A stretch of 64,000 nucleotides of DNA from Martinezella rhizogenes. Its GTDB lineage: Bacteria; Pseudomonadota; Alphaproteobacteria; Rhizobiales; Rhizobiaceae. The translations under genes and the position numbers were made by a program. Numbering within the stretch: the first letter of the stretch is position 1; the number at the start of each line of letters is the position of its first letter. The notes under the pieces are model-generated. The model saw nothing but the letters and a program-made list of their open reading frames with translations, was not told the origin of the DNA and made no database searches. Where the stretch lies: contig NZ_JUHG01000015.1 of assembly GCF_000799715.1 (NCBI RefSeq), positions 248,001-312,000 of the forward strand, read 5' to 3'. Below, in pieces: positions 25,754-34,380 of this stretch.

Positions 25754-26499
25754 TCAGGACGCCACCAGATGAATTTCCGTTCCAGCAATGCAAGCACGCC
25801 ATAGAGCGCCGTACCGAGCACACCACTGGCAATGATCAGTACCCACATGCGTGGCACCTGCTCGAAATAAAGCGATTGCAGCAGCATGACGCCGAGGCCG
25901 ACCGTATCACCGAACCATTCGCCAACAATCGCTCCTGCAAGACCGAGGGACACGCCGAGTTTGAGCCCGACCATAATGGTCGGTAGCGCCGTCGGCAGCG
26001 CCAGCTTGAGGAATTGCTGCGTCTGTGTCGCTCCGAAGCTGCGCATGAGAGCCACCCGCTGCGGGTCAACGGATTGCAGGCCGCGCAGGGTATTGACGGC
26101 CACGGGGAAGAAGGACAAGTAAAGCGCGATCGCGATCTTCGACAGGATGGTGTTACCGAACCAGATCACGACAATCGCCCCGAATGCGATGACGGGAACC
26201 GTCTGCAACGCAACGAAGATGGGGAAGAAGGCGCGTTCAGCGATCCGGACATAGGCAAAGACAATACCGAAGATGATGCCGAGCGTGGCACCGAGCATGA
26301 AACCGATCAAGGTCTCCAAAAATGTGCGCGCGAAGCCTGAAACCAGATCGGGCCAGATCGAAATCCCATCGGCAACGACATCCTGCAATGCCGGCAAATA
26401 ACGCGGCTCGATCCTGAACATCGGGACGGCGATCAGCCAGATGCCCATGGTTATCAAAACCGCGGTCAGCGGAGAGCTTGCGACAACCCGGACCTTCAT
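25750..26499 (-). CDS. ABC importer permease, SsuC/ThiX-like (second)
   Basis: The 249-residue permease is homologous to its downstream neighbour and has the loop LMRSFGATQTQQFLKLALPTALPTI. Two distinct permease genes indicate a heterodimer, as in ThiX-type and riboflavin (RibX-type) importers. It starts by a 4-base overlap with the ATPase stop. Confidence 0.9.
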   Translation of the reverse strand: MKVRVVASSPLTAVLITMGIWLIAVPMFRIEPRYLPALQDVVADGISIWPDLVSGFARTFLETLIGFMLGATLGIIFGIVFAYVRIAERAFFPIFVALQTVPVIAFGAIVVIWFGNTILSKIAIALYLSFFPVAVNTLRGLQSVDPQRVALMRSFGATQTQQFLKLALPTALPTIMVGLKLGVSLGLAGAIVGEWFGDTVGLGVMLLQSLYFEQVPRMWVLIIASGVLGTALYGVLALLERKFIWWRPE

Positions 26500-27353
26500 G
26501 GCGCTACCGCCGTTGCAAAGCTCTTCATGCTTTCCTCCTCGACCACCGCGAGCAGCTTCCGTTTGATCTCCATGAACTCCGGATCGGTGAGGATGGAGGC
26601 ATCACGCGGGCGCGGCAAATCGACCTTCACCTCGCAACGGACCGTGCCTGGTCGTGCCGTCATGACCACGACCTTATCGCCAAGAAAAATCGCTTCGTCG
26701 ATATCATGGGTGATGAACAGAACCGTGCGCCGGTGGCGAGCCCATATGTCCAGCAGCCAGCGTTGCATCATGCTGCGCGTCAAGGCATCGAGCGCCCCGA
26801 ACGGTTCGTCGAGCAGGATCAGATCGCGCTCGAACAGGAATGTACGCATCAGGGCCACCCGCTGGCGCATACCGCCGGATAGCTGATGCGGATAGTGTTT
26901 TTCAAAGCCCTGCAATCCGAAATCGGGGAACAACGCTTCAGCCTTTTGTCGCGCAGCCTTGCGTGACATGCCCTCGACCTCCAGCGCGATCGTGGCATTG
27001 TCGAGCACGGTGCGCCAGGGAAACAGCAGGTCTCGTTGCGGCATGAAGGAAATCTTGCCGAGCAACGCACCGTCCATCTGCGGCCGGCCCGCCAGCAGGA
27101 TCGATCCATCCGGATCCGGCGGCAAAAGGCCCGCAATCATGTTGAAGAGCGTGGACTTGCCGCAACCGGACGGACCGATCAGCGTGACGAACTCGCCCGG
27201 CGCGATGGAAAGATCGACATTGCGAACGGCAACGGTTTGCCGTTCGCCCTCCCCGAAGCGTTTCCAGACGTTGACGAGTTGCAGTTGCGCGGGACGATGG
27301 AGTGCTTCCGGCTGGCTTTGCATCATCGGTTGATCCATCGTCCCGTTTTCCAT
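26496..27353 (-). CDS. ABC importer ATPase, SsuB/ThiZ-like
   Basis: The 285-residue ATPase has Walker A GPSGCGKST (60-68), signature LSGGMRQRV (158-166), Walker B LILLDEP (178-184) and the H-loop ITHDIDEA. It lacks the C-terminal TOBE domain, as usual for the nitrate/taurine/thiamine-precursor group. It lies between binding-protein and permease genes in one operon. Confidence 0.92.
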   Translation of the reverse strand: MENGTMDQPMMQSQPEALHRPAQLQLVNVWKRFGEGERQTVAVRNVDLSIAPGEFVTLIGPSGCGKSTLFNMIAGLLPPDPDGSILLAGRPQMDGALLGKISFMPQRDLLFPWRTVLDNATIALEVEGMSRKAARQKAEALFPDFGLQGFEKHYPHQLSGGMRQRVALMRTFLFERDLILLDEPFGALDALTRSMMQRWLLDIWARHRRTVLFITHDIDEAIFLGDKVVVMTARPGTVRCEVKVDLPRPRDASILTDPEFMEIKRKLLAVVEEESMKSFATAVAP

Positions 27354-27364
27354 TTTATGCGCGT

Positions 27365-28375
27365 TCAGAGCTTCTTGTCCGCCGCCGGGACCTTGTCCCA
27401 GAAGGACGTATCGAAGGCGGACTTCAGGTCCACCTTGGCCTTGAGCGCCTTGTACTCGAGAAGGCTGTCCTGCACGGCGCCGATGGAGGCCAGATCGATG
27501 GCACCGAGACCTTCGGTCTTGCCGAGCTTGGCTGTCATCACATGTTCAATCTCGTCCAGCATTAGTTCCTGATGTTTACGCTCAAGACCTGAACCGGCGG
27601 CAAGCACGATATCCACCGCTTCGGCCTTGTGTTCGAAGGAGTATTTCCAGCCCTTCAACGTCGCGGCCAGAAACGCCTGCACGAGCTCCGGCTTTTCCTT
27701 GATCACCTTTTCCGAGGTGACGATGGCATCCTGTTGCGTCGTCACACCGGAATCGTCGGGGAGGAACAGGCGGATGTCATTGATGCCCTGCTCCTTCAGC
27801 GTGTTGAGTTCATTGTAAAGCGTCACCGTCGCCACATCATACTGATGGTCGATAAATGGCTGCATCGAGAAGGGTTGGGAGACGATCTGCACGTCATCCT
27901 TGGCGATCCCCTCATGCGCGAGCACCGAGAAAAGCGTAAATTGCGGGCCGGTAAACCAGGTGGCGACCTTCTTGCCCTTGAAGTCCTTGACCGATTTGAT
28001 GCCGGTGCCATTGTAGGTGACGTAGGCAAACGGCGTCATCTGCTGCGACATGCCGATGCAGACAAGCGGCAATCCGTTTTCGCGCGCATAGAGCATGCCC
28101 TCCGTCCCGCTGGCGATGCCAAACGTATCGGCGCCGGAGGCGACGAGAGATTCGACATTGATGTTCGGACCGCCCGGATTGATCGTCGCCTCGATACCGG
28201 CCTCCTTGTAGAAGCCCTTGGCCTTGGCGACATAAATGCCGGCAAACTGCGCCTGGGCCACCCATTTGAGGCGGATCGACACCGCCTCGGCCGCCGAGGC
28301 CTGCGTTATGGAAACCACCCCGGCAAAGACGGCAACCGCCGCTGCAAGCAAGCTACTTCTTAAAGATGCCCTCAT
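27365..28375 (-). CDS. ABC substrate-binding protein, NMT1/THI5-like
   Basis: The 336-residue protein has a Sec signal (residues 1-23, ITQASA). The mature sequence begins VSIRLKWVAQAQFAGIYVAKAKGFYKEAGI with 'INPGGPNINVESLVASGADTFGIASGTE', the pattern of pyrimidine-moiety-binding ThiY/RibY-like proteins. The start at 28375 has GGAGAG upstream and avoids a non-signal extension. Ligands of relatives are formyl-aminopyrimidines, riboflavin and other flat heterocycles. It heads the minus-strand operon, divergent from the amidase operon. Confidence 0.9.
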   Translation of the reverse strand: MRASLRSSLLAAAVAVFAGVVSITQASAAEAVSIRLKWVAQAQFAGIYVAKAKGFYKEAGIEATINPGGPNINVESLVASGADTFGIASGTEGMLYARENGLPLVCIGMSQQMTPFAYVTYNGTGIKSVKDFKGKKVATWFTGPQFTLFSVLAHEGIAKDDVQIVSQPFSMQPFIDHQYDVATVTLYNELNTLKEQGINDIRLFLPDDSGVTTQQDAIVTSEKVIKEKPELVQAFLAATLKGWKYSFEHKAEAVDIVLAAGSGLERKHQELMLDEIEHVMTAKLGKTEGLGAIDLASIGAVQDSLLEYKALKAKVDLKSAFDTSFWDKVPAADKKL

Positions 28376-28599
28376 GATCGCTCTCCGTTTCAGTATGCAG
28401 AAATGTAAAAGCAATATACATGCCAACTCAGAATCAAGGATTTTATACCGGATCGAGGCCGGAAACCCAGAGGCCACCTACGCCACAATGGCGATTCAGC
28501 CTGAAATCTACCCAAAACTGCCTAATATTTTTGCGTTGATTATTTTTAAAGCTTCTTTATGTATAACGAGAATGATATCCGCCTGCGGAGATGGGCTAG

Positions 28600-30000
28600 A
28601 TGACGGAAGACAGATTGTGGGCCGAAAGCTTTACCGCCTTGTCGGACCGTATCCGCAGCGGCGCCCTCTCCCCTGTTACGCTCACCGAATTGATGCTCGA
28701 GCGCATCGCAGCCCATGATGGCACTCTTCATTCCTATGTCACCGTCGCTCCTGAAACGGCGATGACGATGGCGGAAAAGGCCCATGCCGAGATCAAGGCC
28801 GGACATTGGCGCGGCGCGCTGCACGGCATCCCCATGGCCGTGAAGGATGTCTTCTACACGACCGACATCAAGACAGGTCTCGGCAGCTCGATATATAACG
28901 ACTGGCAGCCGCCTCATGAATCGACCGCCACGACCAGGCTGCGGACTGCGGGCGCCGTGATGCTCGGCAAGCTGACGGCGACCGAAGGCGTCTATGCCGA
29001 TCACCACCCGACAATCGCGCCGCCCATCAACCCCTTCGGCGCCGCGCACTGGACCGGAACCTCTTCGAGCGGATCCGGCGTTGCCGTTACCGCCGGGCTT
29101 GCCTACGCAACGCTTGGCACGGACACCGGCGGATCGATCCGCCTGCCATCAGCCTGCTGCGGGCTCGTCGGCATCAAGCCGACCTGGAGCCGGGTGAGCC
29201 GTCATGGCGTCTTCCCTCTCGCGGAATCCCTCGATCATGTCGGCCCGATGGCGCGAACGGCCAAGGACGCCGCCGCCATTCTGGCGGTTATCGCAGGGCC
29301 TGATCCCGCCGACCCCACGGCCGCACCGGTCGATGTGCCCGACTACCTTGCCGACATCGATGGCGGCGTGGCCGGCATCACGATTGGCGTCGACTGGGCC
29401 TTTCTTCGCCGGATTGCCACGGAGGAAATTCTCCATTCGATTGAGGCTGTTGCGACGACCATGAGCACACTCGGCGCCCGTATCGTCGACGTCACCTTTC
29501 CCGAATCCGAGGCCATCCTGCGCGGCTGGGCGGTGCAATGCGCGGTCGAGGCAGCCATTGCCCATCGCGAAACATATCCGGCGCGCAGAGAGGAATATGG
29601 CGAGCGACTGGCAGCTCTTCTGGAGCGCGGCGGCAATTTCAGCGGCTTGGCGATGGCCGAAGCCCTCCATGACCGCCGTATATTCAACGGGCGGATCGCA
29701 ACCATGTTTACCGCAATCGATATGCTGCTCGTGCCCGGCCTGCCAATCGCCGGTCCGACGCTCGACCATATGGCGTCGCTGGGCGAGGACCCTGAAGCGA
29801 TCCTCGCCATCGGCCCGTTCACAGCCCCTTTCGACGTCTGCGGCTACCCCACGATCACGGTTCCCTGCGGCGCCAGCACGGCCGGCATCCCGATTGCCTT
29901 CCAGTTTGTCGGCAAGCCATTTGACGAAGCGCTGCTCTGTCGTTCGGCACATGCCTATCAGGGCGTGACCCAATGGCATTTGCGGCGTCCGGCACTCTGA
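28600..30000 (+). CDS. Amidase-signature family amidohydrolase
   Basis: The 466-residue protein has the complete amidase-signature triad: Lys82 (AVKDVF), cis-Ser156 in GTSSSGSG and nucleophile Ser179 in GTDTGGSIRLP. It is full length and hydrolyses a carboxamide or cyclic amide in the cytoplasm. GGAG precedes the ATG at 28600 by about 9 bases. It begins a five-gene plus-strand operon divergent from the NMT1-type importer, so the imported compound or its oxidised product is probably an amide. Confidence 0.92.
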   Translation: MTEDRLWAESFTALSDRIRSGALSPVTLTELMLERIAAHDGTLHSYVTVAPETAMTMAEKAHAEIKAGHWRGALHGIPMAVKDVFYTTDIKTGLGSSIYNDWQPPHESTATTRLRTAGAVMLGKLTATEGVYADHHPTIAPPINPFGAAHWTGTSSSGSGVAVTAGLAYATLGTDTGGSIRLPSACCGLVGIKPTWSRVSRHGVFPLAESLDHVGPMARTAKDAAAILAVIAGPDPADPTAAPVDVPDYLADIDGGVAGITIGVDWAFLRRIATEEILHSIEAVATTMSTLGARIVDVTFPESEAILRGWAVQCAVEAAIAHRETYPARREEYGERLAALLERGGNFSGLAMAEALHDRRIFNGRIATMFTAIDMLLVPGLPIAGPTLDHMASLGEDPEAILAIGPFTAPFDVCGYPTITVPCGASTAGIPIAFQFVGKPFDEALLCRSAHAYQGVTQWHLRRPAL

Positions 30001-30021
30001 GGCGCGAACGAGGACAAGACC

Positions 30022-30993
30022 ATGACGAACAGCCTGGACACCGCGCCGAAGATCGACATGGCCTCGATGCCGGTACAGCATCCCTCCGCCACAGCGGAAC
30101 CGGTTGCCGCCCGGGCGCGCTTCTTCAATTCCGGCAACGCCTTCAACGTCAAGCTACCGGCAGTGCCGGCATCCACCTTCCGCGAGGAGGCAGCGCTGGC
30201 CCTTGCGGCAACGACGACGACGTTGTTTGCCTGCGATCAGTCGGCAGCAATTGCCGCACCCTTTGCCGCCACGACACCCTTGATGCTCGCGCGCTATGCG
30301 GCAATCGCACCAGGGGGCACTCTTCCCACAGATTTCGCCGCCAGCGGTGTCATCTGGTATGTCATCCGGGGTTCGGGCTCTACCAAAACCGGGACCGAGA
30401 TTTTCGACTGGGCCACCGGCGATGTATTCCTGACACCTGGCGGACCGGATACATCGCTTGCCGCGGGTTCGGATGGCGCCGTCTTGTGGCTGGTCAGCAA
30501 CGAGCCGCAACTGGCCTTCGAGCACCTGGTTCCGCCGATTGCCGCAGCGGCGGCCATCGAAGCTGTTCATTATCCCGCAGCGGAAATCGCACGACAATTG
30601 CGATGCGTCGTGGAGGCCGGGCAGAGCGACACGACCTCCGGCATAGCGCTGATTTTCTCGTCCCTGCGACAGGAAGCCAGCCGCAATATCATGCCGTCGT
30701 TGACATTGTCGCTCAACACGGTCCCGCCTGGCGAGCATCAGCGCCTGCACCGGCATAATTCCGCGGCCATTACCCTCATCCTCCAGGGAGAGAACGCCTA
30801 TTCGATGGTCGGCGGCCTGCGCTGCGACTGGTCGCCGTTTGCAACGCTGGTAACGCCGGCGACCGAGCCGCATTCGCATCACAACGAGGGCGATGAGCGG
30901 GCGATGTTCCTGATCGTGCAGGATGGCGGCCTTCATTACCATGCCCGAACGATGGGCTTCTCCTTCCTCGAAGCAACAGGCAACGGCTCATGA
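30022..30993 (+). CDS. Bicupin protein, gentisate-dioxygenase-like fold
   Basis: The 323-residue protein contains two cupin domains (about 75-165 and 225-310). The C-terminal one carries the metal site HRHNSAAITLILQGE with His243 and His245, a further His in 'PHSHHNEGD' (284-287), and the second-motif strand 'AMFLIVQDG'. The N-terminal cupin has no clear His cluster. It resembles bicupin dioxygenases (gentisate type) or metal-dependent isomerases. It overlaps the LLM monooxygenase start by ATGA, so the two are translationally coupled and probably act in sequence. The substrate is unknown. Confidence 0.8.
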   Translation: MTNSLDTAPKIDMASMPVQHPSATAEPVAARARFFNSGNAFNVKLPAVPASTFREEAALALAATTTTLFACDQSAAIAAPFAATTPLMLARYAAIAPGGTLPTDFAASGVIWYVIRGSGSTKTGTEIFDWATGDVFLTPGGPDTSLAAGSDGAVLWLVSNEPQLAFEHLVPPIAAAAAIEAVHYPAAEIARQLRCVVEAGQSDTTSGIALIFSSLRQEASRNIMPSLTLSLNTVPPGEHQRLHRHNSAAITLILQGENAYSMVGGLRCDWSPFATLVTPATEPHSHHNEGDERAMFLIVQDGGLHYHARTMGFSFLEATGNGS

Positions 30994-32285
30994 CGACACG
31001 ACAGATGCATCTGGGCCTGTTCATCCTGGGAACGGGCAGCCATGTCGCGGGCTGGCGCTATCCAGGCGCCTTCGACAGCTTTCAGGACATGAAATCCATT
31101 CAGGCCATTGCCGCCTCGGCGGAGCGTGGCAAGTTCGATCTGATCTTCATGGGTGATAATCTCTATGCGGATCCTGGTGCCCATCCGTCCTACACTGCCA
31201 GGCTGGAACCGCTTACCATGCTGGCCGCGCTTGCCATGACGACAAGCCATATCGGCCTCGGCGCCACCGCCTCCACCACCTATAGCGACCCATTCAGCAC
31301 CGCGCGGGCATTTGCCTCGCTCGATCATATCAGCGGCGGCAGGGCGGCCTGGAATGCGGTCACCACCGCCAATGCCGCCTCCGGAGCAAATTTCGGCCGT
31401 GAGCATCCCGATCACAGCCAACGCTATGCGATCGCCGGAGAGTTCATCGATGTCGTCAAGGGTCTTTGGGACTGCTGGGACGATGACGCCATCGTCGCCG
31501 ACCGCTCAAGCGGTGTCTACATAGACCCGGCCAAGGTCCGGTCGCTGGATCACGCGGGTGCGTTCTTCTCCGTCAAGGGGCCATTGAACATCGGCCGTTC
31601 ACCACAGGGCCAGCCGGTCGTTCTGCAGGCGGGCGGCTCCGCTCCCGGCCAGAAGCTTGCGGCTCGCACGGCGGACGTCGTCTTCTCCGTGGTGCAGGAC
31701 ATCTCCGAGGCACAACGACAATATGCCGACTTCAAGGCGCTTTTGCCGGAATTCGGCCGCAAGCCGGACGAGGTGACATTGCTCCCGGGCGTCATGCCGG
31801 TCGTCGGCCGCACGGACCGAGAAGCCTTCGACAAGTTGAAAACACTGCAAGGCTTCATCTCCTCGACCAATGCCATGGCGCTGCTTTCAGACCGATTTGG
31901 CGTCGATATGAGCCAGTATGATCTCGACGGCGCTGTTCCGGACATTGCACTCCCCGACAGCTACCATTCATTTGCAAGCGTCATGCTGTCCAAGGCCCGC
32001 CGGGACAATATGACCTTGCGCGACGTCTATAATCTGATGGCCGCGGCCCGTGGTCATTGGGTTCTTTGCGGTTCCGCCGAACATATTGCCGATACGTTGC
32101 AGCAATGGTTCGAAAGCCGCGCCGCCGACGGCTTCAACATCATGCCTCCCTATTTCCCCGAGGGTCTGGACGACTTCGTCGATCTGGTCGTCCCGATCGT
32201 GCAGGAGCGCGGTCTGTTTCGCGCCGACTACACCGGCTCGACATTGCGGGACCATCTCGGCCTCGAACGAGCCGCGAAGCGCTAG
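30990..32285 (+). CDS. LLM-class flavin monooxygenase, NtaA/SnaA/DszA/SoxA family
   Basis: The 431-residue protein matches the nitrilotriacetate/DBT-sulfone monooxygenase group: MHLGLFILGTGSHVAGWR, 'GKFDLIFMGDNLY', the family string RLEPLTMLAALAMTTSHIGLGATASTTY (residues about 71-98), FASLDHISGGRAAWN and 'PVVLQAGGSAPGQKLAA'. Such enzymes use FMNH2 supplied by a separate reductase to insert oxygen at C-N or C-S bonds, including ring opening of heterocycles. No flavin reductase gene lies in this operon. Context with amidase and an NMT1-type importer suggests an N-heterocyclic substrate. Confidence 0.92.
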   Translation: MTTRQMHLGLFILGTGSHVAGWRYPGAFDSFQDMKSIQAIAASAERGKFDLIFMGDNLYADPGAHPSYTARLEPLTMLAALAMTTSHIGLGATASTTYSDPFSTARAFASLDHISGGRAAWNAVTTANAASGANFGREHPDHSQRYAIAGEFIDVVKGLWDCWDDDAIVADRSSGVYIDPAKVRSLDHAGAFFSVKGPLNIGRSPQGQPVVLQAGGSAPGQKLAARTADVVFSVVQDISEAQRQYADFKALLPEFGRKPDEVTLLPGVMPVVGRTDREAFDKLKTLQGFISSTNAMALLSDRFGVDMSQYDLDGAVPDIALPDSYHSFASVMLSKARRDNMTLRDVYNLMAAARGHWVLCGSAEHIADTLQQWFESRAADGFNIMPPYFPEGLDDFVDLVVPIVQERGLFRADYTGSTLRDHLGLERAAKR

Positions 32286-32365
32286 ACCATGTCAGCAAGG
32301 CCTCGGGCACCCATCACCGCCGCGGCGATCGCGGCCCTCTCACAAGATTTTCACAGGAGCCCACA

Positions 32366-33151
32366 ATGGATTTGCGGTTAAACGGGAAGACCGTTCTGAT
32401 CACCGGCGCGTCGCAAGGCATAGGCGCGGGCCTTGCCAAGGCATTCGCTGAGGAAGGATGCGCGGTGCGATTGACGGCACGCAATATCGGCAATCTGGAA
32501 GCCGTCAAAGCCGGCATCATCGAAGCCATTCCCGATGCGGTCGTCGATCTCTTTCCCGAAGACCTGACGATACCCGGCGCCGCGGAACGCCTGGTCGCGG
32601 CCGTCGGCGATATCGATATCCTCGTCAACAATGCCGGCGTCATTCCATCCGGCTCGCTGTTCGACGTCGATGAAGCAAAATGGCGCGAAGGCTGGGAGCT
32701 GAAAATCTACGGTTATATCAATCTCTGCCGGCTCTATTATCCCCGCATGAAGGCTGCCGGCGGCGGCGTGATCATCAACAATATCGGCAATGGCGGCGAG
32801 ATCGCGGATCCCCGCTATATCGCCGGCGCGATGGGCAATGCCAGCCTCATGGCCTTTACCCGGGCGCTCGGCGGATCGAGCCTTGACGACAACATCCGCG
32901 TGGTCGGCGTCAATCCCGGCCCGGTCGACACCGACCGGATCTACAACATGCTGAAAAAGCGGGCTCGGGACGTACTGGGCGACGAAACCCGCTTTGGAGA
33001 GCTGGCCCTCACCTATCCATTGGGTCGTCCCGCTCACATCCATGAGGTCACGGATCTGATCGTGTTCCTCGCCTCCTTCCGCTCCGGCTACACGACCGGC
33101 ACGATCATGACGGTCGATGGCGGGATCGCTTCCCGTCGCTCGATTGTCTGA
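32366..33151 (+). CDS. SDR-fold protein lacking the canonical Ser-Tyr-Lys
   Basis: The 261-residue protein has a clear SDR Rossmann fold: TGASQGIG (13-20), LVNNAG (87-92), PGPVDTDR (near 190) and 'TGTIMTVDGG' at the end. The catalytic segment, however, reads NNIGNGG at the Ser position, and PRYIAGAMGNASLMAFTRALGG (149-170) has no Lys four residues after Tyr151. Alignment to the helix suggests an Asn in place of Lys. It may therefore be a lyase/hydrolase or binding-type SDR rather than a dehydrogenase. It starts 80 bases after the LLM gene and 10 before the racemase-fold gene. Confidence 0.85.
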   Translation: MDLRLNGKTVLITGASQGIGAGLAKAFAEEGCAVRLTARNIGNLEAVKAGIIEAIPDAVVDLFPEDLTIPGAAERLVAAVGDIDILVNNAGVIPSGSLFDVDEAKWREGWELKIYGYINLCRLYYPRMKAAGGGVIINNIGNGGEIADPRYIAGAMGNASLMAFTRALGGSSLDDNIRVVGVNPGPVDTDRIYNMLKKRARDVLGDETRFGELALTYPLGRPAHIHEVTDLIVFLASFRSGYTTGTIMTVDGGIASRRSIV

Positions 33152-33161
33152 GGTTGGCGCG

Positions 33162-33875
33162 ATGACCGTGCGACACCCCAAGCGGCTGGGCATGCTGGCG
33201 CCCTCCTCCAACACGGTGCTGGAACCGGAGACGGCAAAGCTCTTGCCGACCGATGGTTCCGTGACGTCGCATGTCTCACGTCTTCGGGTGGTCCAAATCT
33301 CCGACGATGCGTCCTCGCTCCAACAGTTTGAGATCGAACCAGTCCTCGCCGCAGCGGATCTTCTGGCCGATGCCGCCGTCGATCTCATTCTTTGGAATGG
33401 AACGGCGGCAAGCTGGCTCGGCTTCGATCGCGACCGGCAATGGGTCGAGGCCATCGAGGCGCGAACCGGCATTCGCACGACAACGGCGGTCATCGCGATC
33501 AACGAGGCCTTGCAGCGGATTGGCGCGCGACGGATCGGGCTGGTGACGCCCTACGTCGAAGCCCTTGAAAGGCGCATCATCGCCAACTATTCCGGCATCG
33601 GTATCGATGTCGCAGCAGCCGTGCGCAACAACCTGACAGAAAATACGGCCTACGCAGCGATCAAGCCACGGGAAATCGCCAATATGGTGCGTGAGGTTGC
33701 TCTAACTCCTGTAGATGCGATCGTCATTCTTTGTACAAATCTAGCCGGCTCATCGATCGCCCCGGCACTTTCATTGGAACTTGGAGTTCCTGTCCTGGAT
33801 TCTGTCCGCGTGGCCATCGAACACAGCCTCGTTTTCCTCGGCGAACGGCCACGGGTCGCTGAACCAGAAATCTGA
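33162..33875 (+). CDS. Asp/Glu racemase-superfamily protein, arylmalonate-decarboxylase/maleate-isomerase-like
   Basis: The 237-residue protein opens LGMLAPSSNTVLEPE, the signature of maleate isomerase and arylmalonate decarboxylase relatives. The second catalytic Cys is present (Cys191 in VILCTNLAG), but the first Cys position is Gly80-Thr81 in WNGTAAS. Maleate isomerases and racemases need both Cys residues, whereas arylmalonate decarboxylase has Gly at the first. A cofactor-free decarboxylase is thus more likely than an isomerase. It is the last gene of the amidase operon; the ATG at 33162 follows the SDR stop by 10 bases. Confidence 0.82.
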   Translation: MTVRHPKRLGMLAPSSNTVLEPETAKLLPTDGSVTSHVSRLRVVQISDDASSLQQFEIEPVLAAADLLADAAVDLILWNGTAASWLGFDRDRQWVEAIEARTGIRTTTAVIAINEALQRIGARRIGLVTPYVEALERRIIANYSGIGIDVAAAVRNNLTENTAYAAIKPREIANMVREVALTPVDAIVILCTNLAGSSIAPALSLELGVPVLDSVRVAIEHSLVFLGERPRVAEPEI

Positions 33876-34380
33876 TCTAAAAAATCGGATTACTCTCTGG
33901 GACATGTCAGCGGCGATGCGATACTGACCGAATTCGTCCGCGGTCACTGTGAATCGGCTCTGAAGAATGACGCCGGTATGATCGCCACTTTCTCCAGAAA
34001 ACGGAATAGATTTCAATTACCCAAGCCTCATCTCAGCGGGGTCATCCTTGGATGCTTTTTCACAGAATGACCGATTTGGGGCCGGGAGCGGTCTGTCCAC
34101 TTTGAATACCCAAACTGCAGTACCGGCAATTCATCAAACGATCGGAGCAAGGCATCTCCCACCCCATCTGCGACATTGGGCGCTTCAGCGGTGACGATCC
34201 AAACACCGCCGCAAGCCGAATTGAAATCCCGGAATCGGACAGGAGCAGAATTGAAGCCGTTGATTCACAAGGCCACCTAACGGAATATGAGTACGGTGAT
34301 CCCGGCCCAAAAGAGCTCGATCGAACAGCTGTTGTGACGCTGCCATAGCGTCATCCGGCGGGAGCGGCTATGAGTTGGTG
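33876..34380. other. 505-base intergenic stretch, no recognisable gene
   Basis: Open frames here are short and show no family resemblance. It separates the amidase operon from the LacI-MFS pair and may contain decayed sequence. A purine-rich GGGAG occurs about 15 bases upstream of the LacI ATG. Confidence 0.5.

Noticed and set aside
22653..33875. Maleamate branch of nicotinate degradation (NicD/NicF/NicE-like)
   Set aside because: An alpha/beta hydrolase, an amidase and a racemase-fold protein are present, but the first isomerase Cys is missing, no NicX-type dioxygenase is recognised and the importer is of a different class.
33771..34016. Minus-strand open frame overlapping the end of the racemase-fold gene
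   Set aside because: It lies largely antisense to a convincing gene and shows no family pattern.
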